From contig NZ_JAMGBD010000001.1 in assembly GCF_023516555.1 (NCBI RefSeq), positions 1,488,001 to 1,552,000 of the forward strand: a DNA stretch of 64,000 bases, given 5' to 3'. Position numbers and translations under genes: made by a program. Under the pieces are notes generated by a model. The model was given only the letters and a program-made list of their open reading frames with translations, searched no databases and had not been told where the DNA came from. Numbering within the stretch: the first letter of the stretch is position 1; every line of letters begins with the position of its first letter. Positions 1 through 8,572 of this stretch are shown here, in pieces. The DNA is from Sphingomonas alba. Its GTDB lineage: Bacteria; Pseudomonadota; Alphaproteobacteria; Sphingomonadales; Sphingomonadaceae.

Positions 1-742
1 GGTCGACCATGCAGTCGACGACGGCTTGCTGGAAGCTGGCGGCAATGTCGGCTGGCTTGTAAGTCCCCGCCGCAACCGCGCGCTGCACTGCGCTCTTGAG
101 GCCGGCGAAGGAGAAATGCGGTTCGCCGCTGCCCACGAGCGGACGAGGAAGCGGTACGGCCTGGGGGTCGCCGTCTTTCGCCAATTCCTCGATGGCCGGG
201 CCGCCCGGATACGGCAGGCCGAGGAGCTTCGCCGCCTTGTCAAACGCCTCGCCGGCGGCATCGTCGATGGTTGTCGCCAGCCGCGAATAATCGCCGACGC
301 CGCGCACTTCGAGCAGCTGGCAATGACCGCCGCTGGCGAGCAGCAGCAGGTAGGGAAATTGCAGGTCCGGATCGACGAGGCGCGGGCTTAGGGCGTGGCC
401 TTCGAGATGGTTGACCGCGACCAGCGGCTTGCCGCTAGACAGGCTGAGGCCCTTGCCGGCGAGCAAGGCGACCATGACGCCGCCGATCAGGCCGGGGCCG
501 GCGGTGGCGGCGATTGCGTCGACCTCGCTGATGCTGACATCCGCCTCCGCAAGGACCTGGCGGATGAGGCCAGGCAGGATCTCGACATGGGCGCGAGCGG
601 CGATTTCAGGGACGACGCCGCCGAACGGACGATGCGCTTCGTTCTGCCCGACAATCGCCTGCGCCAGAATCTGGCGGTCGGACGTTACCAGCGCTGCAGC
701 GCTGTCGTCGCAGGAGGATTCGAGGCCAAGGATGAGTGCCAT
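1..742 (-). CDS. tsaD: tRNA N6-adenosine threonylcarbamoyltransferase TsaD (partial)
   Basis: This is the N-terminal ~247 residues of TsaD; the C-terminus lies beyond the left edge. TsaD transfers the threonylcarbamoyl group from TC-AMP to A37 of ANN-decoding tRNAs, working with TsaB and TsaE. The protein begins [15 protein letters not shown], the family's ATPase-fold opening. The metal-binding HLEGH motif is seen at residues 112-116, the position expected from E. coli TsaD. The ATG at 742 is divergent from hemC with only 47 bases between them, so both promoters must sit in that gap. Divergent tsaD/hemC is a common alphaproteobacterial arrangement. Confidence 0.95.
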   Translation of the reverse strand, partial: MALILGLESSCDDSAAALVTSDRQILAQAIVGQNEAHRPFGGVVPEIAARAHVEILPGLIRQVLAEADVSISEVDAIAATAGPGLIGGVMVALLAGKGLSLSSGKPLVAVNHLEGHALSPRLVDPDLQFPYLLLLASGGHCQLLEVRGVGDYSRLATTIDDAAGEAFDKAAKLLGLPYPGGPAIEELAKDGDPQAVPLPRPLVGSGEPHFSFAGLKSAVQRAVAAGTYKPADIAASFQQAVVDCMVD

Positions 743-789
743 CGCGAAGTCCTTTGCCTCATGGGGCAGCGCTCGGCTAGTGCGGCGCC

Positions 790-1710
790 GTGGATAGCTT
801 CCTCAAGCTCGGGACGCGCGGATCGCCGCTGGCGCTGGCGCAAGCGCATATGGCGGCGGCGGCGCTGGAGGTCGCGCATCACTGGCTAGGCGGCCGCGTC
901 GAGACCGTCGTCATCAAGACCAGCGGCGACAAGGTGCAGGATCGGCCGCTCGCCGACATCGGCGGGAAGGCCCTGTGGACCAAGGAGCTGGATGCGGCCT
1001 TGGTGAAAGGCGAGACGCATGCATCGGTCCATTCGATGAAGGACGTCGAAACCGAGCGGCCCGCTGCTCTGTGCCTGGCGGCGATGTTGCCGCGCGCCGA
1101 CGTCCGCGATCGATTGATCGGCGCGGAGTCCATCGAGGCGCTGAAACATGGTGCGAAAGTTGGCACGTCCTCCCCGCGCCGGGCCGCGCAACTGCTGCGG
1201 CTTCGGCCTGACCTGGAGATCGTCATCTTCCGCGGCAATCTCGGCACTCGCCTCGCCAAGCTCGAGGCCGGCGAGGTCGATGCGACCCTCCTCGCCGCCG
1301 CGGGGCTGGAGCGGCTGGGCCAAGGAAGTATCGGCGTGCCGATCCCGATTGACGTCATGCTGCCGGCTCCGGGCCAAGGCGCGATCGGCATCGAATGCCG
1401 CAGCGACGACCATGAGACGCTTTCCCAGCTTGGTCGGGTCAACGACCATCAGACGTCAGCGGCGGTCAGGGCCGAGCGTGCCTTTGCCCGGGCATTGGGC
1501 GGAAGCTGCCATTCGCCAGTCGGCGCCTATGCGGCGATCAAGGCGAACGAGGTGTACCTGCGCGTCGAGATCCTGAGCGAAGACGGCAAGGACCGCATTG
1601 CGGATGAAGCTCGTTTCAGGGTCGGGGACGACACAAAGGCGGAGGCTCTTGCCAAGTCCATGTTGGCCAACGCACCTGCCAGCATTCGGCGGCTGTTCGC
1701 AGCGGGATGA
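790..1710 (+). CDS. hemC: Porphobilinogen deaminase (hydroxymethylbilane synthase)
   Basis: HemC (306 aa) polymerises four porphobilinogen molecules into hydroxymethylbilane in cytoplasmic haem synthesis. The N-terminus [15 protein letters not shown] is the family signature, and the dipyrromethane-cofactor cysteine is seen in [10 protein letters not shown] (Cys240, close to Cys242 of E. coli). The start is GTG at 790; no better ATG precedes the conserved [11 protein letters not shown] segment. The stop overlaps the hemD start as ATGA, so hemC and hemD are probably translationally coupled. Further haem genes (hemJ, hemE) lie about 27 kb away in this window. Confidence 0.96.
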   Translation: MDSFLKLGTRGSPLALAQAHMAAAALEVAHHWLGGRVETVVIKTSGDKVQDRPLADIGGKALWTKELDAALVKGETHASVHSMKDVETERPAALCLAAMLPRADVRDRLIGAESIEALKHGAKVGTSSPRRAAQLLRLRPDLEIVIFRGNLGTRLAKLEAGEVDATLLAAAGLERLGQGSIGVPIPIDVMLPAPGQGAIGIECRSDDHETLSQLGRVNDHQTSAAVRAERAFARALGGSCHSPVGAYAAIKANEVYLRVEILSEDGKDRIADEARFRVGDDTKAEALAKSMLANAPASIRRLFAAG

Positions 1711-2354
1711 AGCCACTCGTCATTCTGCGGCCCGAGCCCGGCGGCAGCCGGAGCGTCGCGCGCGCGCAAGCGCTCGGCCTCGAGGCTATCCATATCCCGC
1801 TGTTCGCGGTCGTGCCGATCGAGTGGCAGGCACCGCATCCCGGCGACTTCGACGCAATCATCCTCACCAGCGCCAATACAGTGCGCCACGGCGGCGAGGA
1901 ATTGCTGAAGCTAAAGAGCCTGCCCGTTCATGCGGTTGGCGAGGCGACCGCTGCCATCGCGCGCGCTGCAGGTTTCATTGTTGTCAGCGTCGGCGAAGGC
2001 GGAAGCCGGGCCATGAACCTGCCACAGGGGCAAAGGCTGCTCCATCTCACCGGCCGCGATCATCAGACCTTCCCTGGCGCCACGAGCATCGCCGTCTATG
2101 AGGCACGGACAGTCGATGAGCCTGAAGGGATCGCGGAACTCAAGCATTGTGTGGTCGCCGTTCATTCGCCGCGAGCCGGCGTCCGGCTGGCTGAACTGGT
2201 CGAGGACCGAAATAAGATTTCCATCGCCGCGATCAGCCAGGCCGCCGCCGACGCGTGCGGCCCGGGCTGGCAGAGCGTCCACATCGCCGCCGAGCCCAAT
2301 GACATCGCGCTGCTAGCCCTCGCCGCCAGCCTGTGCGAAGGTCATGACGCATGA
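1707..2354 (+). CDS. hemD: Uroporphyrinogen-III synthase
   Basis: This 215-aa protein is a HemD-type synthase, which closes hydroxymethylbilane to uroporphyrinogen III with inversion of ring D. Family members are poorly conserved. Support comes from the opening LVILRPEPGGSRSV, the segment FDAIILTSANTVRHG (the family's conserved 'lTSanav' segment) and the position directly after hemC with a 4-base ATGA overlap. The length is slightly below the usual 230-260 aa. It also overlaps the next gene by ATGA, giving a three-gene coupled operon. Confidence 0.88.
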   Translation: MKPLVILRPEPGGSRSVARAQALGLEAIHIPLFAVVPIEWQAPHPGDFDAIILTSANTVRHGGEELLKLKSLPVHAVGEATAAIARAAGFIVVSVGEGGSRAMNLPQGQRLLHLTGRDHQTFPGATSIAVYEARTVDEPEGIAELKHCVVAVHSPRAGVRLAELVEDRNKISIAAISQAAADACGPGWQSVHIAAEPNDIALLALAASLCEGHDA

Positions 2355-3145
2355 GCAACGGAACCACTCGGCGCGAACGCGGCTGGACGGCCACATTGGC
2401 CTGGATCCTGCTGCTGCTCGTCGTCGGTGCGGGTCTCGCCGTCTGGGGATTGACCCGCTGGGATGCAGCGGCCCGCTTCTTCGGCATTGCGCCGCAACCT
2501 GCGCCGATCGCTGCGCGCGCGCAGCCGCAACAGGCACTGGCCCAATCGCAGCAGGCGGTCACCGCCGATCCCGACCAAGCCGCGAAGATCGCCGATCTCG
2601 AGGGCCGGCTGCGCGCGGTCGAGAATAGTTCGCGCCGTACCGCGGGGTCGGTCGGCCGGGCCGATGCCTTGCTCGTCGCGTTCGCCGCCCGGCGCGCGAT
2701 CGATCGCGGCGTTCCGCTAGGTTATCTGGAAACTATGCTGGCGGACCGCTTCGGCGACACCAATCCGCGCGCGGTCGCGGCAATCATCAATGCCTCCCGC
2801 GAGCCGGTCACGCTCGACCAGCTAATTGCCGATTACGACCAGCTAGGGCCGGCGCTTCGCCGTGGGGCCCCGAACGAAGGATTGTGGGCGGGGTTCAAGC
2901 GCGAGATGGGCTCGCTCATCGCCGTTCGCCGCGCCGCGACCCCGTCGGGCAAGCCGCAGGCCCGCTATGAAAGGGCGACCGCACAGCTGCAGAATGGCCG
3001 CGTCGATGCCGCCTTGGCTGAGACCATGCGCTTGCCCGGTGCGCCGCGGGCGGAAGATTGGATCGCGAAGGCCCGCCGCTACGTCTTCGCCCATCGTGCG
3101 TTGGACGAAGTGGAAAGCGCCGCCTTGCTGTCCGGCGGGCGCTGA
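2351..3145 (+). CDS. Inner-membrane anchored protein downstream of hemD (mitofilin/HemX-like position)
   Basis: This 264-aa protein has a short cytoplasmic start, one transmembrane helix at about residues 13-33 (rich in L, V and I), an Ala/Gln-rich linker, a short heptad-like stretch near residues 75-95 (KIADLEGRLRAVENSS) and a helical C-terminal domain. It overlaps hemD by ATGA, so it belongs to the haem operon. In other alphaproteobacteria the gene after hemD is often a mitofilin/COG4223-type membrane protein. I infer the same class here from position and topology, not from a clear motif. No catalytic motif is visible. Confidence 0.6.
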   Translation: MSNGTTRRERGWTATLAWILLLLVVGAGLAVWGLTRWDAAARFFGIAPQPAPIAARAQPQQALAQSQQAVTADPDQAAKIADLEGRLRAVENSSRRTAGSVGRADALLVAFAARRAIDRGVPLGYLETMLADRFGDTNPRAVAAIINASREPVTLDQLIADYDQLGPALRRGAPNEGLWAGFKREMGSLIAVRRAATPSGKPQARYERATAQLQNGRVDAALAETMRLPGAPRAEDWIAKARRYVFAHRALDEVESAALLSGGR

Positions 3146-3254
3146 CTCGACTGGTCGTCAAAAGGATTCGACTTGCCGCAGCCCAGCTTCCGTTCAGCTT
3201 CGCAAGCGCACGATAAGTGACTGAAATGTTGGGCGTGCTGGGGGACAGGCATTC

Positions 3255-4331
3255 ATGACGTCAATCGGTTTGCAGAGGATGTTGGCAATCCTGCTGTGCC
3301 TCACGCCTGGCGGCGCCGCATGTGCCGCGCCGGACGCGGCTGCGACGCCAGTCCGGGCGCAAACCCAACGCACCGTCCATGCCGCCGCACCGGCCGCGCT
3401 CGCCGCTCGCATCCGCGAGCTCGGCGCCGGCTTCGACGGCCGTGTCGGCATTGCCGTTCAGTCGATCGACGAAGGCTGGCGCACCGGGTGGAAGGCCGAC
3501 GAGCTTTATCCGCAGCAGAGCTGCTCCAAATTCTGGGTGTCGCTGACCGCGCTCGATGCCGTCGACCGCGGCAAGGTGTCGCTCGACGACCAGGTTTCGT
3601 TCGGCCGCGATGACCTGACCCTGTTTCACCAGCCGATTGCCGCGCAGATCCTGGCCGGAGGCTATACGACGACGCTTGGCGACCTGATGGTCAAGGCGAT
3701 CACCACGAGCGATAATACGGCCAACGACAAATTGATGCGCTCGGTCGGCGGGCCGGACGCGGTGCGCAGCTTCCTTGCCCGCAAGAACATCTCGTCGGTC
3801 CGCTTTTATAATGGCGAGCGCGCACTGCAGTCGAAGATCGCGGGCCTGATCTGGAGCCAGAGCTATTCGATCGGCGATGCTTTCTACAAGGCGCGCGATG
3901 CGCTGCCGCTATCGGTGCGCAGGGCGGCCTTCAACCGCTATATCGAAGATCCGTACGACGGCGCCTCACCCAACGGATTCGTGTCCGGCCTGGCTCGGCT
4001 GAAGCGCGGGGAACTGCTTTCACCATCCTCAACCGCGCGCCTGCTGCAGATCATGGGCAATACGAAGACCGGCGCCAACCGGCTGAAAGGCGGGCTCAAG
4101 CCCGGCTGGTCGCTGAGCCACAAGACGGGGACCGGTCAGGTGTTGGGCGATGTCCAGGCAGGCTATAACGACATCGGCATCCTGACGGCGCCGGACGGGC
4201 GCAGCTATGCGGTCGCGGTGATGATCAAGAAGACGTCGGTCCCGCTGCCGACGCGCATGACGCTGATGAACAATGTCGTCCGCGCGGTAATCGACAGCCA
4301 TCAGATCAATGGGGCCGCCTATACCCTCTAG
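3255..4331 (+). CDS. Class A beta-lactamase-like serine hydrolase, exported
   Basis: This 358-aa protein has a signal peptide of about 24 residues and three motifs of the penicillin-recognising serine fold: S89-C-S-K92 (SxxK), S152-D-N154 (SDN) and K290-T-G292 (KTG). Their spacing fits class A beta-lactamases. The omega-loop glutamate is not canonical: the best candidate is E188 in ERALQ where class A has ExxLN, followed by about 35 extra residues before the GELLSP helix. It may be a true beta-lactamase, or a DD-peptidase-like relative with another substrate. The ATG at 3255 has a G-rich ribosome site about 9 bases upstream. No regulator such as ampR is adjacent. Confidence 0.82.
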   Translation: MTSIGLQRMLAILLCLTPGGAACAAPDAAATPVRAQTQRTVHAAAPAALAARIRELGAGFDGRVGIAVQSIDEGWRTGWKADELYPQQSCSKFWVSLTALDAVDRGKVSLDDQVSFGRDDLTLFHQPIAAQILAGGYTTTLGDLMVKAITTSDNTANDKLMRSVGGPDAVRSFLARKNISSVRFYNGERALQSKIAGLIWSQSYSIGDAFYKARDALPLSVRRAAFNRYIEDPYDGASPNGFVSGLARLKRGELLSPSSTARLLQIMGNTKTGANRLKGGLKPGWSLSHKTGTGQVLGDVQAGYNDIGILTAPDGRSYAVAVMIKKTSVPLPTRMTLMNNVVRAVIDSHQINGAAYTL

Positions 4332-4353
4332 CCTCCCAGACGTCGGTGTCCGG

Positions 4354-4959
4354 ATGCGCGCCACTCCCGGCGTGCAGCGGGTACCGACGCCGAATCTCGA
4401 ACTATTCATTGTGAAGCATTTCCTGGGGCCGGACCTCTGCGCCGAGATGATCGAGCGTATCGACCGGCGTCGCCGGCCCAGCACGATCGCCGACGACAAG
4501 GGGATCGACGCTTATTTCCGGACCAGCGAAACCTGCGACCTCGACGGCGGCGACCCGGTCGTCGCCACCGTTAACGCCAGGATTTGCGAATTGCTGGGAC
4601 TGCCCGAAGATCTGAGCGAACCGTTGCAAGGGCAACGTTATGCACCGGGCCAGGAATTCAAGCCGCACACCGACACGTTCGAGCCTACCGGCGTCGACTA
4701 TTTCCAGCATTGCGCGGAGCGCGGCAACCGCAGCTGGACCGCCATGTGCTACCTGAACGAGCCCGACGACGGCGGCGCCACACGCTTCAAAATGATCGGC
4801 AAGACAATCCGGCCGGCGGCTGGCAAGCTCCTCTGCTGGAATAATCTGTTGCCTGACGGGCGACCGAACCCGGCGACCCTTCATCAAGGGATGAAGGTGC
4901 GCAAGGGCACCAAATATGTGCTCACCAAATGGTTCAGGGAGCATGCAGATGTCCTTTGA
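4354..4959 (+). CDS. 2-oxoglutarate/Fe(II)-dependent oxygenase, prolyl 4-hydroxylase-like
   Basis: This 201-aa protein has the facial triad of the P4H-type dioxygenases: H105 and D107 in KPHTDTF, H177 in TLHQG, and K187 in KGTKYVLTKW as the 2-oxoglutarate ligand (numbered from the ATG at 4354). SWTAMCYLN and DGGATRF are typical core strands. The family hydroxylates proline in proteins or peptides; the substrate here is unknown. An in-frame ATG at 4309 would overlap the preceding gene by 23 bases. I prefer 4354 because it removes that overlap and loses nothing conserved, but neither start has a good ribosome site. Confidence 0.85.
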   Translation: MRATPGVQRVPTPNLELFIVKHFLGPDLCAEMIERIDRRRRPSTIADDKGIDAYFRTSETCDLDGGDPVVATVNARICELLGLPEDLSEPLQGQRYAPGQEFKPHTDTFEPTGVDYFQHCAERGNRSWTAMCYLNEPDDGGATRFKMIGKTIRPAAGKLLCWNNLLPDGRPNPATLHQGMKVRKGTKYVLTKWFREHADVL

Positions 4960-5033
4960 TAGCCGTAACGGCAACCGGCGGCGTGGCTGAAGCGTTGCGC
5001 CGGGTGAACAGGGTCTCTCGAAGGAGAGGGAGT

Positions 5034-5450
5034 ATGCGCCTCGTCGTTCCTGCCGCGCTCGCGGCTACCGTCATCGGGCTTGCCGCCTGCAACACCTATG
5101 CCGAGCCTGCCAGCGCCGCGAATGCGGCAGCCGCCGGCGGGCGCCAATGCTTCTACGCGCCGAACGTCACCGGCTATCGCCGCGGCCCGGGAGATACGGT
5201 GATCGTCAACACCAACAGCCGCGACTATTATCAATTCGACACGCAGCCTTACTGCGCCGACCGTATCGTCTGGGAGAACCGGGTCGCGCTGCGCTCGCGC
5301 ACCGGTACCTTCATCTGCAATGGGTACGATGCCGAGCTGTATGTGCCCGACGCCGTCGGCGCGGCCTATTGCCCGCTCTACCACATGCACAAGCTGACGC
5401 CGGCCGAAGTCGCCGTCGAGCGGGCAACACCGCCCCGTGACAAGCGCTGA
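5034..5450 (+). CDS. Small lipoprotein of unknown function
   Basis: This 138-aa protein starts at the ATG at 5034, preceded by the strong ribosome site AAGGAGAG at 5021-5028; a longer in-frame reading from 4929 overlaps the upstream oxygenase and is rejected. The signal peptide ends in the lipobox LAAC (Cys19), so the mature protein should be lipid-anchored. The mature part is about 120 residues with several cysteines (QCFY, QPYCADR, FICNGYD, AYCPLYH) that could form disulfides in the periplasm. I recognise no named family with certainty. Confidence 0.8.
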   Translation: MRLVVPAALAATVIGLAACNTYAEPASAANAAAAGGRQCFYAPNVTGYRRGPGDTVIVNTNSRDYYQFDTQPYCADRIVWENRVALRSRTGTFICNGYDAELYVPDAVGAAYCPLYHMHKLTPAEVAVERATPPRDKR

Positions 5451-5477
5451 ACTGGTTCAATCCGGAGGACTAGTCGC

Positions 5478-5552
5478 TGGAGCGGGCGAAGGGATTCGAA
5501 CCCTCGACCCCAACCTTGGCAAGGTTGTGCTCTACCCCTGAGCTACGCCCGC
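5478..5552 (-). tRNA. tRNA-Gly (GCC)
   Basis: Read on the minus strand, the sequence folds as a complete cloverleaf with acceptor GCGGGCG pairing CGCCCGC, an anticodon loop containing GCC and a T-arm GGTTCGAATCC. The CCA end is encoded. It lies between convergent non-coding flanks of the lipoprotein and the thioredoxin gene; no integrase or attachment-site repeat is seen beside it. Confidence 0.97.
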
Positions 5553-5710
5553 TCTGTGCGCTGGACCGCCGGAATCGAATGACCGGCAGCCGGGTGAGGC
5601 GGCGCGCCTAGCATGGCCCGCCGACGCCGCGCAAGTAGGGCCTGATGCCTTGCCGTGCAAGGCCCGCTCGCCCATATGCCGGCAAGCTGATCAGGCGGAG
5701 TAATTGAAGC

Positions 5711-6616
5711 GTGGCGACCCTCGGCATCAGTGAAGCGGAACGGGAGGCAATCGCCCGGTTTGAACGCGACGTCATCAATCCGTCGATGACGCAGCTCGTA
5801 GTCCTGCAGTTCACCGCCGAATGGTGCGGGCCGTGCAAGCAACTCTCGCCCATCCTCGACAAGGTCGCCACCGATTATGCCGACAAGGGTGTCGCTCTGC
5901 GCCGGATTGACGTCGACCAGGAGAAGATGGTCGCGGCCCAGTTCCGCATCCAGTCGATCCCGACCGTCTACGCTCTCTTCCAGGGCCAGCCGGTCGCCGA
6001 CCTGACCAATTACCGTAGCGAAGGGCAGATCAAGAGCGCGCTCGACCAACTGCTCGGTCAATTGCCGGTTCAGGGCGAGGCGCAGGAACTAAAAGCCCAG
6101 ATCGAGCCGTTGTTGGAAATGGGCGAACAAGTGCTGTCCGAGGGCGATGCTGACCGTGCCGCCAGCATCTTTGCCCAGATACGCGACATGGCGCCCGAAG
6201 ATCCGGAGGTGGCCGGCGGCCTGGGTCGCGCGCTGGTTGGGGCCGGGAAGACGGACGAAGCGCGGGCCCTGCTCGATTCGCTCGATGCAGAGATCGCCAA
6301 GCACCCTGCCGTCGCCCGGGCGCGAGCAGCGCTGGAAGTCGCGGCGGCGCCGGTAGCCGACGTATCCGTGGAGGAAGCGAGGCTCGCCGCCAATCCTGAC
6401 GACCACGAAGCCCGCTTCGCCATCGCCAATGCGAAAATGGCTTCCGGCGACCGGGACGGTGCAGTTGACGACCTCCTGGAAATCATCGGCCGCGACAAGG
6501 AATGGAACGAAGGTGCGGCCCGCACCCGCTTCCTGCAGTTGCTCGAGGCGGCTGGGCTGGAGGATCCCTGGGGCCGGGCGCAAAGGCGGCGGCTATCTGC
6601 GGTGCTGTTCACGTGA
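5711..6616 (+). CDS. cnoX: Thioredoxin-TPR co-chaperone (CnoX/YbbN family)
   Basis: This 301-aa cytoplasmic protein has an N-terminal thioredoxin domain (about 10-115) with the redox motif C39-G-P-C42 in AEWCGPCKQ and the cis-proline segment SIPTVYAL. The C-terminal ~180 residues are TPR-like helical repeats (EGDADRAASIFAQIRDMAPE and similar). This is the architecture of CnoX/YbbN, which binds unfolded clients and links redox protection to chaperonins. Unlike E. coli CnoX, whose active site lacks a full CxxC, this one keeps the complete thioredoxin pair, so oxidoreductase activity is plausible. The start is GTG. The stop overlaps the next start as TGATG. Confidence 0.9.
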   Translation: MATLGISEAEREAIARFERDVINPSMTQLVVLQFTAEWCGPCKQLSPILDKVATDYADKGVALRRIDVDQEKMVAAQFRIQSIPTVYALFQGQPVADLTNYRSEGQIKSALDQLLGQLPVQGEAQELKAQIEPLLEMGEQVLSEGDADRAASIFAQIRDMAPEDPEVAGGLGRALVGAGKTDEARALLDSLDAEIAKHPAVARARAALEVAAAPVADVSVEEARLAANPDDHEARFAIANAKMASGDRDGAVDDLLEIIGRDKEWNEGAARTRFLQLLEAAGLEDPWGRAQRRRLSAVLFT

Positions 6617-7245
6617 TGGGCGCGAAACCAGCGCGGGTGCCGATCTTCCCGCTGGCCGGGGCGATCCTGTTTCCGCGCGCGCAATTGCCGTTGCACATCT
6701 TTGAGGATCGCTATCGCTCCATGGTTGAAGACGCGTTGGCCGGTAGCGGACGCATCGCCATGATCCAGCCGCTGGACGAGAGCGAGCGGCCGCCGCTCTA
6801 CAAGGTCGGCTGCGTCGGCGAACTGGTCGGCGTCGAAGAACTCGAGGACGGCCGTTACAACATCATGCTGCTGGGCTCGAACCGGTTTCGGCTGATCGCT
6901 GAAGCGGACGTGCCGACGGTTTACCGCCAGGCCGATGTCGATCTCGCCGCCTTCGACGATGACGAACCGCCGGCGCTCGCTAGTATTCAACGCGCGGAAG
7001 TTGAACGGGAGGCCCGCAAGTTCGGCGACGCCCTTGGCCTGGCGGTCGATTGGGAAGCGGTCAGCCGCCTAGATGACGAAATGCTGGTCAACGCCATTGC
7101 CCAGGTCGCGCCGTTCGACACCGGAGCCAAGCAGGCGCTGCTGGAGGAAGTCAGCCTCGCGGGACGGGCCGATCTGGTCGTCCAATTGATGCAGTTCCAG
7201 CGCCTCGCCCCGGGCGGCGCCGACATGGGACAGACCCTGCAATAA
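6616..7245 (+). CDS. LON peptidase substrate-binding domain protein
   Basis: This 209-aa protein matches the stand-alone LON N-terminal (PUA-like) domain family: VPIFPLAGAILFPRAQLPLHIFE near the start is diagnostic, followed by YKVGCVGELVGVEELEDG. It lacks the AAA+ and Ser-Lys protease domains of Lon. Function is not established; a substrate- or peptide-binding role is assumed from the family. It is coupled to the thioredoxin-TPR gene by a one-base TGATG overlap, so a shared role in protein quality control is a reasonable inference. It ends with no gap against the convergent ubiquinone gene. Confidence 0.9.
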   Translation: MGAKPARVPIFPLAGAILFPRAQLPLHIFEDRYRSMVEDALAGSGRIAMIQPLDESERPPLYKVGCVGELVGVEELEDGRYNIMLLGSNRFRLIAEADVPTVYRQADVDLAAFDDDEPPALASIQRAEVEREARKFGDALGLAVDWEAVSRLDDEMLVNAIAQVAPFDTGAKQALLEEVSLAGRADLVVQLMQFQRLAPGGADMGQTLQ

Positions 7246-8466
7246 TCAGATAGGCAGGCCGCGCAGAAGCAGCGGCAAGTCGCCGCTGGTGCCGCGCGCT
7301 TCGCTCATTAGACGTTCCCGAAGCGGTTTGATGCGACCCGTGACTGCCATTCCGAACCGGCGGACGGCCGAAGGCAGCTTGCCGGGAACTCCGTAGATAC
7401 GGGTGAGGCCATCGGTGGCGGCGGCCACCATCAACGTGTCGAGGCTGCGCCAGCGCTGGTAGCGGTCCATCAGCTGGCGGTCGCCAAGATCGAGGCCGAG
7501 CCGCGCACCTTCGACCAGGACCTGCGCCAAAGCGGCGGCGTCGCGGAAACCGAGGTTCAGACCTTGCCCTGCGATCGGATGGATAGCGTGGGCGGAATCG
7601 CCGACCAGCGCCATTCGCCGATCGGTGATGCGCGCGGCATGGTGGAAGCCCAACGGATAGGATTGCCGCGGCGCCAGCAGCTCGATCTTGCCGAGAAAGC
7701 CACCCATCGCCGCCTGCGCCTCGGCTGCGAACTGCTCGTCGCTGAGTGCGAGGAATCCGGCGGCATCCTCCTTCTGCACCGACCAGACGATGGCAGAGCG
7801 GTGGCCGCCCTCGTCGTCCGTCATCGGCAGCAAGGCGAACGGACCCGTGGGATAAAAGATTTCCCAGGCGATATGCTCGTGCGGCTGTTCGTGACGGAGC
7901 ACGGATACGATCGCCGCATGGTCATATTGCCAGCGGGCAATGCGAATGCCGGCCTCCTCCCGACTCGGGGAGTTGCGGCCTTCGGCCACGGCCAGCAAGG
8001 GCGCGCGTATTTCGCCACCGCCCTGCAATCGAACCATGACGCCATGTTCGCCGCGATCGATGTGGGCGGCGCGCGATTTCCACCGGAGGTCGATCTTGGC
8101 GCCTTCCTCCGCGCGAGCCCGCAACGCCTCTCGCAAATGCCGGTTCTCATGCATGAAGCCCAAAGGCTCATCGTCGTCCTCGGGTGCTTCGAAAGCGAGA
8201 TGGCCCGGCTTGAGCCCATCGGCGACGCGGATGGTGCGGATTGGACAGCCTGGTTGCGGGAAGCGCGCCCCGACGCCGATCGTATCGAGCATCCGCCGGG
8301 AGGAAGAGGATACGGCGCTGGTGCGGCCGTCGAACTTGGCGTCCTTCCAGGCTTCCGGGTCGACAGGATCGATCACGGTGCAGGAAAGGCCGCTGGAATC
8401 CAGCGCCGCGGCCAATGCGAGGCCGATCAATCCGCCGCCGAGAATGATGACGTCCGACCGTGTCAT
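7246..8466 (-). CDS. ubiH: FAD-dependent ubiquinone biosynthesis hydroxylase (UbiH/UbiF/COQ6 family)
   Basis: This 406-aa flavoprotein monooxygenase would hydroxylate the benzoquinone ring of ubiquinone precursors at the inner membrane. Seen: the FAD Rossmann motif GGGLIG near residue 10, and the second FAD-binding segment GDSAHAIHPIAGQGLNLGFRD, the COQ6/UbiH signature. Which ring position it hydroxylates cannot be read from sequence, since alphaproteobacteria often use one or two broad-range enzymes (UbiL/UbiM types). The gene stands alone on the minus strand and its TGA abuts the TAA of the convergent LON gene. Confidence 0.9.
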   Translation of the reverse strand: MTRSDVIILGGGLIGLALAAALDSSGLSCTVIDPVDPEAWKDAKFDGRTSAVSSSSRRMLDTIGVGARFPQPGCPIRTIRVADGLKPGHLAFEAPEDDDEPLGFMHENRHLREALRARAEEGAKIDLRWKSRAAHIDRGEHGVMVRLQGGGEIRAPLLAVAEGRNSPSREEAGIRIARWQYDHAAIVSVLRHEQPHEHIAWEIFYPTGPFALLPMTDDEGGHRSAIVWSVQKEDAAGFLALSDEQFAAEAQAAMGGFLGKIELLAPRQSYPLGFHHAARITDRRMALVGDSAHAIHPIAGQGLNLGFRDAAALAQVLVEGARLGLDLGDRQLMDRYQRWRSLDTLMVAAATDGLTRIYGVPGKLPSAVRRFGMAVTGRIKPLRERLMSEARGTSGDLPLLLRGLPI

Positions 8467-8572
8467 GGTTGCCGCGCTTAGCGGCTAATCAGCGACGGGG
8501 CGAGTGCACTCTCGCTTGACCGGTGAGTCCACGAGAGCGCATTGTGCGTCAAAGACTTACCGGGGGAAGACA

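Noticed and set aside
6606-6620. CACGTG core considered as a third parS site
   Set aside because: The flanks do not fit TGTTN/NAACA; it is the end of the thioredoxin-TPR gene.
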